NCBI RefSeq assembly: GCF_036320965.1
Contig: NC_092231.1
Span: 27,207,894-27,271,893 of the forward strand
Origin: Panulirus ornatus
Taxonomy: Eukaryota > Arthropoda > Malacostraca > Decapoda > Palinuridae
Length of the DNA stretch: 64,000 bases
Reading direction: 5' to 3'
Positions 37,397-47,559 of the stretch are shown piece after piece (positions within the stretch are counted from its first letter, which is position 1; the number at the start of each line of letters is the position of its first letter). The translations under genes and the position numbers were made by a program. A model generated the notes under the pieces. It saw only the letters and a list, made by a program, of their open reading frames with translations. It ran no database searches and was not told where the DNA came from.

Positions 37397-37400
<4 letters not shown>
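36434..37400 (-). mobile_element. RTE-like LINE copy 12 (5'-truncated)
   Basis: Minus-strand copy whose 3' end faces that of copy 11 across about 24 bp of A/T repeats. It has a long-type 3' UTR with an internal deletion (near 36612) and C-terminal coding sequence. It is truncated at 37400 in CACTCCCAGATAT, where a (TA)n array begins. It is of the older subfamily (ILSDR). A frame over 36811-37209 shows RRVDVLEMRCLRTICGVRWF and GRPNWKWKDGVKKIL. Confidence 0.82.

Positions 37401-37477
<77 letters not shown>
37399..37477. repeat. (TA)n microsatellite
   Basis: Array of about 79 bp between the truncated end of copy 12 and the 5' end of HT element 6. Confidence 0.95.
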
Positions 37478-37479
<2 letters not shown>

Positions 37480-37480
<1 letters not shown>

Positions 37481-37728
37481 CCCTGGGGATACGGGGAGAA
37501 AGAATGCTTCCCACATATTCCCTGCGTGTCGTAGAAGGCGACTAAAAGGGGAGGGAGCGGGAGGCTGGAAATCCTCCCCTCTCGTTTTCTTTTTTTTTTA
37601 ATTTTCCAAAAGAAGGAACAGAGAAGGGGGCCAGGTGAGGATATTCCCTCAAAGCACCCAGTCCTCTGTTCTTAACGCTACTTTGCTAATGCAGGAAATG
37701 GCGAATAGTTTGAAAGAAAAAGAAAGAA

Positions 37729-37730
<2 letters not shown>
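37480..37730 (+). mobile_element. HT element 6
   Basis: Full-length HT element of about 250 bp: ATCCCTGGGGATACGGGGAG at 37481, GTCGTAGAAGGCGACTAAAA, CCAAAAGAAGGAACAGAGAA, GGCCAGGTGAGGATATTCCC, AACGCTACTTTGCTAATGCA, GGAAATGGCGAATAGTTTGA and a GAAA-rich tail. It sits between two (TA)n arrays. Confidence 0.82.

Positions 37731-37790
<60 letters not shown>
37731..37790. repeat. (TA)n microsatellite, left flank of copy 13
   Basis: Array of about 60 bp. Together with the array at 40817-40879 it brackets the twin-primed copy 13, so the original target was probably one TA array. Confidence 0.95.
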
Positions 37791-37798
<8 letters not shown>

Positions 37799-40700
37799 TT
37801 TTATTATACTTTGTCGCTGTCTCCCGCGTTTGCGAGGTAGCGCAAGGAAACAGACGAAAGAAATGGCCCAACCCCCCCCCCATACACATGTATATACATA
37901 CGTCCACACACGCAAATATACATACCTACACAGCTTTCCATGGTTTACCCCAGACGCTTCACATGCCTTGATTCAATCCACTGACAGCACGTCAACCCCG
38001 GTATACCACATCGCTCCAATTCACTCTATTCCTTGCCCTCCTTTCACCCTCCTGCATGTTCAGGCCCCGATCACACAAAATCTTTTTCACTCCATCTTTC
38101 CACCTCCAATTTGGTCTCCCTCTTCTCCTCGTTCCCTCCACCTCCGACACATATATCCTCTTGGTCAATCTTTCCTCACTCATTCTCTCCATGTGCCCAA
38201 ACCACTTCAAAACACCCTCTTCTGCTCTCTCAACCACGCTCTTTTTATTTCCACACATCTCTCTTACCCTTACGTTACTCACTCGATCAAACCACCTCAC
38301 ACCACACATTGTCCTCAAACATCTCATTTCCAGCACATCCATCCTCCTGCGCACAACTCTATCCATAGCCCACGCCTCGCAACCATACAACATTGTTGGA
38401 ACCACTATTCCTTCAAACATACCCATTTTTGCTTTCCGAGATAATGTTCTCGACTTCCACACATTCTTCAAGGCCCCCAGAATTTTCGCCCCCTCCCCCA
38501 CCCTATGATCCACTTCCGCTTCCATGGTTCCATCCGCTGCCAGATCCACTCCCAGATATCTAAAACACTTCACTTCCTCCAGTTTTTCTCCATTCAAACT
38601 CACCTCCCAATTGACTTGACCCTTAACCCTACTGTACCTAATAACCTTGCTCTTATTCACATTTACTCTTAACTTTCTTCTTCCACACACTTTACCAAAC
38701 TCAGTCACCAGCTTCTGCAGTTTCTCACATGAATCAGCCACCAGCGCTGTATCATCAGCGAACAACAACTGACTCACTTCCCAAGCTCTCTCATCCCCAA
38801 CAGACTTCATACTTGCCCCTCTTTCCAAAACTCTTGCATTTACCTCCCTAACAACCCCATCCATAAACAAATTAAACAACCATGGAGACATCACACACCC
38901 CTGCCGCAAACCTACATTCACTGAGAACCAATCACTTTCCTCTCTTCCTACACGTACACATGCCTTACATCCTCGATAAAAACTTTTCACTGCTTCTAAC
39001 AACTTTCCTCCCACACCATATATTCTTAATACCTTCCACAGAGCATCTCTATCAACTCTATCATATGCCTTCTCCAGATCCATAAATGCTACATACAAAT
39101 CCATTTGCTTTTCTAAGTATTTCTCACATACATTCTTCAAAGCAAACACCTGATCCACACATCCTCTACCACTTCTGAAACCACACTGCTCTTCCCCAAT
39201 CTGATGCTCTGTACATGCCTTCACCCTCTCAATCAATACCCTCCCATATAATTTACCAGGAATACTCAACAAACTTATACCTCTGTAATTTGAGCACTCA
39301 CTCTTATCCCCTTTGCCTTTGTACAATGGCACTATGCACGCATTCCGCCAATCCTCAGGCACCTCACCATGAGTCATACATACATTAAATAACCTTACCA
39401 ACCAGTCAACAATACAGTCACCCCCTTTTTTAATAAATTCCACTGCAATACCATCCAAACCTGCTGCCTTGCCGGCTTTCATCTTCCGCAAAGCTTTCAC
39501 TACCTCTTCTCTGTTTACCAAATCATTTTCCCTAACCCTCTCACTTTGCACACCACCTCGACCAAAACACCCTATATCTGCCACTCTATCATCAAACACA
39601 TTCAACAAACCTTCAAAATACTCACTCCATCTCCTTCTCACATCACCACTACTTGTTATCACCTCCCCATTTGCGCCCTTCACTGAAGTTCCCATTTGCT
39701 CCCTTGTCTTACGCACTTTATTTACCTCCTTCCAGAACATCTTTTTATTCTCCCTAAAATTTAATGATACTCTCTCACCCCAACTCTCATTTGCCCTTTT
39801 TTTCACCTCTTGCACCTTTCTCTTGACCTCCTGTCTCTTTCTTTTATACATCTCCTACTCAATTGCATTTTTTCCCTGCAAAAATCGTCCAAATGCCTCT
39901 CTCTTCTCTTTCACTAATACTCTTACTTCTTCATCCCACCACTCACTACCCTTTCTAATCAACCCACCTCCCACTCTTCTCATGCCACAAGCATCTTTTG
40001 CGCAATCCATCACTGATTCCCTAAATACATCCCATTCCTCCCCCACTCCCCTTACTTCCATTGTTCTCACCTTTTTCCATTCTGTACTCAGTCTCTCCTG
40101 GTACTTCCTCACACAGGTCTCCTTCCCAAGCTCACTTACTCTCACCACCCTCTTCACCCCAACATTCACTCTTCTTTTCTGAAAACCCATACAAATCTTC
40201 ACCTTAGCCTCCACAAGATAATGATCAGACATCCCTCCAGTTGCACCTCTCAGCACATTAACATCCAAAAGTCTCTCTTTCGCACGCCTGTCAATTAACA
40301 CGTAATCCAATAACGCTCTCTGGCCATCTCTCCTACTTACATAAGTATACTTATGTATATCTCGCTTTTTAAACCAGGTATTCCCAATCATCAGTCCTTT
40401 TTCAGCACATAAATCTACAAGCTCTTCACCATTTCCATTTACAACACTGAACACCCCATGTATACCAATTATTCCCTCAACTGCCACATTACTCACCTTT
40501 GCATTCAAATCACCCATCACTATAACCCGGTCTCGTGCATCAAAACCACTAACACACTCATTCAGCTGCTCCCAAAACACGAAGCTCAAGGGTAAAGGGG
40601 AAGAGTGGTTTGGGAATGTCTGGGGAGTAAAGTCAGGGGTTAGTGAGAGTACAAGAGCAAGGGAAGGAGTAGCAATACTCCTGAAACAGGAGTTGTGGGA

Positions 40701-40813
40701 GTATGTGATAGAATGTAAGAAAGTAAATTCTCGATTAATATGGGTAAAACTGAAAGTTGATGGAGAGAGGTGGGTGATTATTGGTGCATATGCACCCGGG
40801 CATGAGAAGAAAG

Positions 40814-40818
<5 letters not shown>
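37791..40818 (-). mobile_element. RTE-like LINE copy 13 (young, 5'-inverted insertion)
   Basis: Main part 37791-40580 on the minus strand: T run, short-type 3' UTR with AAAC-loop hairpin, then coding sequence up to VFWEQLNEC in EN. It is joined at 40579-40581 (AC shared) to a plus-strand segment, 40581-40818, that encodes the immediately upstream part of EN (KLKGKGEEWF to GHEKKDH). In minus-strand order this is an inverted upstream segment followed by the 3' segment, with only about 11 bp of the element lost between them. (TA)n lies on both sides. This is the layout of twin priming during target-primed reverse transcription. Confidence 0.85.
37992..40589 (-). pseudogene. EN-RT ORF of copy 13, one amber codon
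   Basis: A single frame of about 864 codons interrupted only by TAG at 39855-39857, where other copies have TGG (Trp in NAIEWEMYK). The downstream block of 619 codons shows AGKAAGLDGIA (126-136), YRGISLLSIPGK (189-200), QCGFRSGRG (222-230), motif A AFMDLEKAYD (catalytic Asp 258), motif B GLRQGCVMSPWLF (314-326), motif C FADD (364-367), YGCEAWAM (489-496) and GRPNWRWKDG (578-587). The upstream block holds EN motifs VMGDLNAKV, ALLDYVLID and MSDHYLVEAKV. The N-terminal 130 or so residues are missing or inverted. The rest looks like the active family member. Confidence 0.88.

Positions 40819-40879
<61 letters not shown>
40817..40879. repeat. (TA)n microsatellite, right flank of copy 13
   Basis: Array of about 63 bp between the inverted segment of copy 13 (ending GATCAT) and the truncated start of copy 14 (AGCATTTTTGG). 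Confidence 0.95.
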
Positions 40880-40880
<1 letters not shown>

Positions 40881-42408
40881 CATTTTTGGATCTGGAGAAG
40901 GCATATGATAGAGTTGATAGAGATGCTCTGTGGAAGGCATTAAGAATATATGGTGTGGGAGGAAAGTTGTTAGAAGCAGTGAAAAGTTTTTTTCGAGGAT
41001 GTAAGGCATGTGTACGTGTAGGAAGAGAGGAAAGTGATTGGTTTTCAGTGAATGCTGGTTTGCGGCAGGAGCGTGTGATGTCTCCATGGTTGTTTAATTT
41101 GTTTATGGATGGAGTTGTTAGGGAGGTGAATGCAAGAGTTTTGGAAAGAGGGGCAAGTATGCAGTCTGTTGTGGATGAGAGAGCCTGGTAAGTGAGTCAG
41201 TTGTTGTTTGCTGATGATACAGCGCTGGTGGCTGATTTGTGTGAGAAACTGCAGAAGCTGGTGGCTGAGTTTGGTAAAGTGTGTGAAAGGAGAAAGCTGA
41301 AAGTAAATGTGAATAAGAGCAAGGTTATTAGGTACAGTAGGGTTGAGGGACAAGTCAATTGGGAGGTAAGTTTGAATGGAGAAAAACTGCAGGAAACGAA
41401 GTCTTTTAGATATCTGGGAGTAGATTTGGGAGCGGATGGAACCATGGAAGTGGAAGTGAATCATAGGGTGGGGGAGGGGGCGAAAGTTTTGGGAGCCTTG
41501 AAGAATGTGTGGAAGTCGAGAACGTTATCGCAGAAAGCAAAAATGGGTATGTTTTAAGGAATAGTGGTTCCAACAATGTTATATGGTTGCGAGGCGTGGG
41601 CTATAGATAGAGTTGTGCAGAGGACGGTGGATGTGCTGGAAATGAGATGTTTGAGGACACTATGTGGTGTGAGGTGGTTTGATCGAGTAAGTAATAATAG
41701 GGTAAGAGAGATGTGTGGTAATAAAAAGAGTGTGGTTGAGAGAGCAGAAGAGGGTGTTTTGAAATGTTTGGTCACATGGAGAGAATGAGTAAGGAAAGAT
41801 TGACAAAGAGGATATATGTGTCAGAGGTGGAGGGAATGAGGAGAAGTGGGAAACCAAATTGGAGGTGGAAAGAGGGAGCGAAAAAGATTTTCACAGGAGG
41901 GTGAAAGGTGTGCAAGGAATAGAGTGAATTGGAACAATGTGGTATACCAGGGTCGACATGCTGTCAATGAATTGAACCAGGGCATATGAAGCATCTGGGG
42001 TAAACCATGGAAAGTTTTGTGGGGCCTGGATGTGGAAAGGGAGCTGTGGTCTCGGTGCATTATACATGACAGCTAGAGACTGAGTGTGAACAAATGTGGC
42101 CTTTGTTGTCTTTTCCTAGTGCTACCTCGCGCACATGCGGTGGATAGGCGGTTGGCATTTCATGTGTGGCGGGGTGGCGACGGGAATGAATAAGGGCAGA
42201 CAGTATGAATTATGTACATGTGTATATATGTATATGTCTGTGTGTGTATATATATGTATACGTTGAGACGTATAGGTATGTATATGTGTATGTGTGGATG
42301 TGTATGTATATACATGTGTATGTGGGTGGGTTGGGCCTTTCGTTCATCTGTTTCCTCGCGCTACCTCACTAACACGGGAGACGGTGACAAAGTATAATAA
42401 ATAAATAA
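40879..42408 (+). mobile_element. RTE-like LINE copy 14 (5'-truncated, long-type UTR)
   Basis: Starts at RT motif A (AFLDLEKAYDRVDRDA), truncated in (TA)n, and runs to a long-type 3' UTR ending in an (ATAA)n tail at about 42408. The frame is broken by a TAA after the Trp of RAW (41189-41191), another at 41555-41557 and a single-base loss near 41766. Motif C (LLFADDTALVAD) is intact. It is of the older subfamily (SNNRVREM). Confidence 0.85.
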
Positions 42409-42420
42409 ATATGTATATGG

Positions 42421-42749
42421 AAAAAACCATGGGAAAATTTAACACAGTAAGTTTCCAAGTGCATTTTCGCGTAATGATCACATTGTCAAGGGAGACACAA
42501 TAATGAGTTAAAACACGTAGAACAGTTGGTTGTTATACAGGGAAGAGACATAGCTAAGACACCATTGCTAAACAACTGTTACGAGATGGTGGTGTTTAGG
42601 TTGGTAGTGTTTGGGTCTGGAATCATGTCTGTTATATAATCTTTATTCTGTGAATAGTAAAGGGAACTGTTTACAAACTTTACATATGACAAAGCTATTG
42701 AGTTTGTGTAGACCTTCACTACTATCTATGTTACAATTCTTTGTGTATC
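42421..42749 (+). repeat. Left inverted arm of the Penelope-like element
   Basis: About 330 bp whose reverse complement matches 45215-45545, including CACATTGTCAAGGGAGA (complement resembles TCTCCCTGATGATGTGATC), ATAGCTAAGACACCATTGCT and the complement of ATAGCTTTGTCATA. The first 190 bp also match the arms of the foldback element at 23802-24109. Confidence 0.8.
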
Positions 42750-43779
42750 ATTATTTCATTTTGCTTTGTCGCTGTCTCCCGCGTTTGCGAGGTAGCGCAA
42801 GGAAACAGACGAAAGAAATGGCCCAACCCACCCCCATACACAATGTATATACATACACGTCCACACACGCAAATATACATACCTATACATCTCAATGTAC
42901 ACATATACATACACACACAGACACATACATATATACCCATGCACACAATTCACAATGTCTGCCTTTATTCATTCCCATCGCCACCTCGCCACACATGGAA
43001 TACCATCCCCCTCCCCCCTCATGTGTGTGAGGTAGCACTAGGAAAAGACAACAAAGGCCCCATTTGTTCACACTCAGTCTCTAGCTGTCATGCAATAATG
43101 CCCGAAACCACAGCTCCCTTTCCACTTCCAGGCCCCACAGAACTTTCCATGGTTTACCCCAGACGCTTCACATGCCTTGATTCAATCTACTGACAGCATG
43201 TCAACCCCGGTATACCACATTGATCCAATTCACTCTATTCCTTGCCCTCCTTTCACCCTCCTGCATGTTCAGGCCCCGATCACACAAATCTTTTTCACTC
43301 CATCTTTCCACCTCCAATTTGGTCTCCCACTTCTCGTTCCCTCCACCTCCGACACATATATCCTCTTGGTCAATCTTTCCTCACTCATTCTCTCCATGTG
43401 ACCAAACCATTTCAAAACACCCTCTTCTGCTCTCTCAACCACGCTCTTTTTATTTCCATACATCTCTCTTCTCCTTACATTACTTACTCGATCAAACCAC
43501 CTCACACCACACATTGTCCTCAAACATCTCATTTCCAGCACATCCACCCTCCTGCGCACAACTCTATCCATAGCCCACGCCTCGCAACCATACAACATTG
43601 TTGGAACCACTATTCCTTCAAATCCCCCATTTTTGCTTTCCGAGATAATGTTCTCGACTTCCACACATTCTTCAAGGCTCCCAGGATTTTTGCCCCCTCC
43701 CCCACCCTATGATTCACTTCCGCTTCCATGGTTCCATCCGCTGCCAGATCCACTCCCAGATATCTAAAACACTTTACTT
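42750..43779 (-). mobile_element. RTE-like LINE copy 15 (intermediate subfamily), inserted in the Penelope-like element
   Basis: Minus-strand copy with a short A-rich tail, a long-type 3' UTR whose hairpin loop is already AAAC, and C-terminal coding sequence back to EVKCFRYLGVDL. It is flanked by CTTTGTGTATC at 42739-42749 and 43780-43790 (11 bp; TT before it extends the match to 13). Coding features (SNVR, Cys-Asp-Arg-Gly near the end) are of the young type, with single-base losses breaking the frame (for example near 43287). It therefore combines old UTR length with young coding markers. Confidence 0.85.
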
Positions 43780-45214
43780 CTTTGTGTATCTAATAATAAA
43801 AGATTCAATGTTATTTCTCGCAAAAAAGAAGTTACACGTAATAACTGAATGAGTGTTACTCCAGTCAAGATAATGGTCATAATTCTTAACATGATAAAAC
43901 AAAACATTTCATTCTTGTCCTGCTCTTATACTAATTTATGTTGCTTAAGTCTAACATAAAGATCTTTACCAGTCTGCTAAACATAAAATATACTGCAGTT
44001 TTTACAAGGGATTCCGTAAACAAAGCCTGCAGAATTCTCTGGTGATTTTTTTTTATTAAGATATTCTTTATAGTACTGTTACTGCTGAAGGCTACATTTA
44101 CATTACAGGATTTAAGCAACTTGGAAAGTAATGTAAAAATCATCACTAAAAGGGAGTACTAAAAGATTTTTGGCATCAAGGTGAGATTTGGGTTTAACTA
44201 TATAAGATAATTTCTTTACCACCTTAAGTGATTTATAAATGAAAGATCTAGGATACTTTAACTTGGATCCAATAGAATATATCTTCTCAAACTTATCAAT
44301 AAATTCCAGACTGCATATACATAATGTCCTAAGGAACATCAATTGGATTGATGATAGTTTAACCGTGTCATGTTGAGCTGAGTAATAATGAATATATGAA
44401 CAAACATTGGTGGGTTTTCTGTATACACTAAACTTAAACATGTTTCCATTCCTACGGAACATGCATTCTAAAAATGGCAACATACAATTATTTTCCACTT
44501 CTGTGGTGAAGTCGATAGAAGGTACTAAATTGTTAAGTAAAGGGAGAAAGTTTGCAAATTTTCATTGTTAGCCAAACACAAAGATCATCTACATAACTAA
44601 ATTGAATTGCCTTAGAGGGTACGATATCCCTTAGTAATTCTGTTTCAAAGAATTCCATGTAAAGATTACTTAATACTGGTTAAAGAGGGTTACCATCACC
44701 ACAACAAATTTTTGAACATAAAATTCTCCATTAAATTGAAATACATGGTCTTTTATACACAATTCTATCAATTCAATAAACAGAATTTGGAACTGGTAAA
44801 TCAAGAGGTCATCAACTAGAACTTTTGCAAACAAGTATGAAACATCTTACCAACAAACGGGCTCAATCAAGAAACTAACCATTTTGATAATTTTTATGTG
44901 ATTGAGCCTACTGAACTTACTTATGGGTCATGCTGGAAAGTTTGGCTTATGTGTTTTTGATAAGTCCATACATATATGGCAATGAAGGGGACAATGATAA
45001 AAATCTTTTGATGAATCATTACCTTCAGTTCTTTGGCAAAGTGAGAAATAACTGCTTCTGGAGGATTTCTCCTGAGTAAAAATATGTTGTATCATCACAC
45101 AAAAGAACATTCATTTTCTATGAATAATTAATCTTGTCCATAATCATCAACTATGTTAGCGTAGTATGCTCTAGTTATTAATTGTAACTCCTTTACCATG
45201 AAAATTATCACTGG

Positions 45215-45545
45215 ATCTTCTACTATGAAATACATAAAGAAATGTAACATTAATATTAGTGAAGTTCTATACAAACATGATAGCTTTGTCATAGGTAAAA
45301 TTTGCAAACAGTTCTCTTTCTGTCCACATAATAAAAATTCTATGACAGGCATGATGCCAGATCCGAACACCATCAACCTGAACACCACCATCCGGTAATG
45401 TTTGTTTACCAATGGCATCATAGCAACGTCTCATCCTTGTATATCAACTGACTGTTCTACTTCTTTTATCTCATTCTTGTATCTCCCTGATGATGTGATC
45501 ATTACATGAAAGGGCACCCTGAAACTTATCGTGTTTCATTTTCCT
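45215..45545 (-). repeat. Right arm (5' end) of the Penelope-like element
   Basis: The outer part matches the foldback element at 23802-24109. The inner part still encodes the start of the element protein on the minus strand (GIMPVIEFLLCGQKENCLQI). It pairs with the left arm at 42421-42749. Confidence 0.78.
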
Positions 45546-45567
45546 TGTGGTTAAGCACACGTATATT

Positions 45568-46629
45568 CAGATGCTCCTGACATATGTTCAAGTTCCGTTC
45601 TGACTGACCAGTCAAATCTTGAATAGGAAAGATAGTTGGATGTACATCAGCATGGCAAATAGAATTTGTATACCTGTACAACATTTGCTTATCCTACTCA
45701 ATTTGTATCATGATTATCTTGTTTTTCATCAACCAGCTTTATTATATGATTCTGTAGTTTCTTTTTACTTTTTATTAAAGATTCTTTAGTTCATGGAGTG
45801 ATTCATCCAAACTTTCAATGAACTTTTCAGCATCTCCTTTGTCAGCACTTGTGCTTCACCTGTGGCTCAAACGCTGTGCAAGCTATATCTTTTTTCAAAT
45901 CTGCTGAACCGACCATGACCTGCTGTGAAGTTCTCAGTGTAATGCTCTCCCTCTTGCTCCTTCAAAGTCTCAAAAAGATTTCTAACCTATGCCTGAATTG
46001 TTAATAAGCTTAGTGGTACACATGTTTTTGAATTTAATATTCCATCCACAGAATCAACAACTTTTCCATTTCGTGGATGGATCGTTGTTGTCGCTTTATT
46101 ATCATCGTACGCTTCATAAATGCCAAACCTTTCACTACTTTACGTATTTTTTCATTGTCCTTTAAAATTAAAGAGATCGTCGAATGGGACAACTGCAGAC
46201 CATGTGCAATCACATTAACTCTTTTTCCTCCTTCATAATGGATGATTACTTTCATTTCCAATTCCCAGTTGAGTGTCTTCCTCGGCTTCTTGCTAGATCT
46301 ATCAACATGTGATAGGTTTATCATCTTGCTCATCATCTTCTTTGGGGTTTAATACAAAAATGGCTTAATCCAGCATGAAAATTTGTTAATTCACTTGAAT
46401 AATGCACCCTTTTTGAATGGTAAATGAGAGAGGGAACTGAGAGAGATGCTGTGATATACATAATGCCAGGATTATCTGACATTCACTATCATACACATGC
46501 AGCCATTAGTACTGGAAGATGTATGAGCAAGTGTAATTCTTATATTTACGAATATTCTTAATTCATTTTTTTCAGGTCGTATGTATAAATGGTCGTAAGT
46601 TGTGTATGTTGTAAGTCGGGGAGCATCTG
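45568..46629 (-). mobile_element. Tigger/Jerky-like DNA transposon, second family, decayed
   Basis: The left end starts CAGATGCTCCTGACATATGT and the right end, as complement, CAGATGCTCCCCGACTTACA. The first ten bases are identical and the rest is related. TA follows the right end. The minus strand encodes a CENP-B-type DNA-binding region (46034-46336: KKPRKTLNWELEMKVIIHYE, GLQLSHSTISLILKDNEKI, then EMEKLLILWME) and, in other frames, LFETLKEQEGEHYTENF and a short start of the DDE region. At 1,062 bp it is shorter than autonomous Tigger elements and has lost most of the catalytic domain. Confidence 0.7.
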
Positions 46630-46675
46630 TACGTATATATATAATTTTTCCATTTATGTTCGCCACTTATGTTAG

Positions 46676-47228
46676 CAATGTTGTGTCAGGAACAGATCAA
46701 GAAATGGCCTCATTCACTTACATCCACTCTCTGGCAGCCATGTATTATGCACGAAAACCAAAACTATTAACCTTCCTCCAAAACATTTTGTTACTGTCTC
46801 TATAGTCTGTTGATAATCATTCACCCAAACTCTCATTGCCTTACTTTTCAACTGAAGCACCTTTCTCTTTTACAACTCCACTCACCTACACTCCCTTGCA
46901 GTAAGTAATGCCATAACATCTCTCTTTTCTCTTGCACTAACAACCACTCACAACCCTTTCTCACCTGCCCACCTCCTAACCTCTGCATATTACACACATA
47001 CCTCAAACATTCCAGAACTGCTTACCTAAACACCTCCCATTCCTCACTCACTCCCCTAGTTTCATTTACTCTCACCTTTTCCCATTCTATACTCAAAGTC
47101 TCTTGGTTTCTCTTCATACAAGCCTCTTTTTCAAGGTCACTTAATTTCATAACCCTCGTCACCCATATGATTTCCTCTTGTAAGTCTCTACAAATCTTCA
47201 CCCGTGACTCCATCAGGCAATGATGAGA
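46676..47228 (-). mobile_element. RTE-like LINE copy 16, internally deleted (RT lost)
   Basis: Old minus-strand copy in which a piece of the long-type 3' UTR (46676-46758: CATTCACTTACATCCACTCT, CTGGCAGCCATGTATTATGC) is joined directly to the EN-RT linker (46760-47228). The frame at 47022-47327 shows KICRDLQEE, KLSDLEKEACMKRNQETLS, IEWEKVRVNETRG and EEWEVFR, ending at a decayed SDHYL-like motif (SHHCLMESRVKI). The whole RT is missing. The deletion endpoints differ from those in copy 9. Confidence 0.7.
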
Positions 47229-47358
47229 AACGAAATCCAGATATAGAATCGATGAAGTCCTATAATAGAGAACAGAAAATGAATGGAGAGAGAGAAAGTT
47301 AAACAGAAAATTCATAAACATGAACAAGCAAAAAAAAAATGTGACTATTCCCTTTCAG

Positions 47359-47466
47359 GTGGGAAGATGTCTGAAAAGAATATTAACTGAACAATACAAA
47401 CTAATATTCAGTGGGAAGATGTCTGAAAAGAATATTTACTGAACAATACAAACTAACTAATATTCA
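47359..47466. repeat. Tandem duplication, 52-bp unit
   Basis: GTGGGAAGATGTCTGAAAAG and the following ACTGAACAATACAAACTAA appear twice with a period of 52 bp. A 4-bp CTAA repetition extends the second unit. Confidence 0.75.
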
Positions 47467-47559
47467 TCTAAAAATGAAATAAGAAATTTGATGATGAAGT
47501 GATTAACCAATATGATGAAAAATGGCATAACACAAAAACACAAAACAGGCTCCAAGCTA

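Larger units (their letters stand above)
42421..45545 (-). mobile_element. Penelope-like element with inverted terminal arms, decayed
   Basis: The body, 43791-45545 on the minus strand, encodes an RT-like palm (near 44650-44710, PVLSNLYMEFFETELL; near 44585-44600, SYVDDLCVW). Next comes the LPFLECMFRRNGN and FSVYRKPTNVCSY region (44400-44498), then a GIY-YIG-type endonuclease (about 43950-44030, GFVYGIPCKNCSIFYV followed by QTGKDLYVRLKQHK). A stop replaces the Gly before QTG. An inverted copy of the 5' end lies at the other end: 42421-42749 pairs with 45215-45545 over about 330 bp. RTE-like copy 15 is inserted between the left arm and the body. Many frameshifts are present. The combination RT plus GIY-YIG with terminal repeats is diagnostic of Penelope-like elements. 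Confidence 0.8.
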
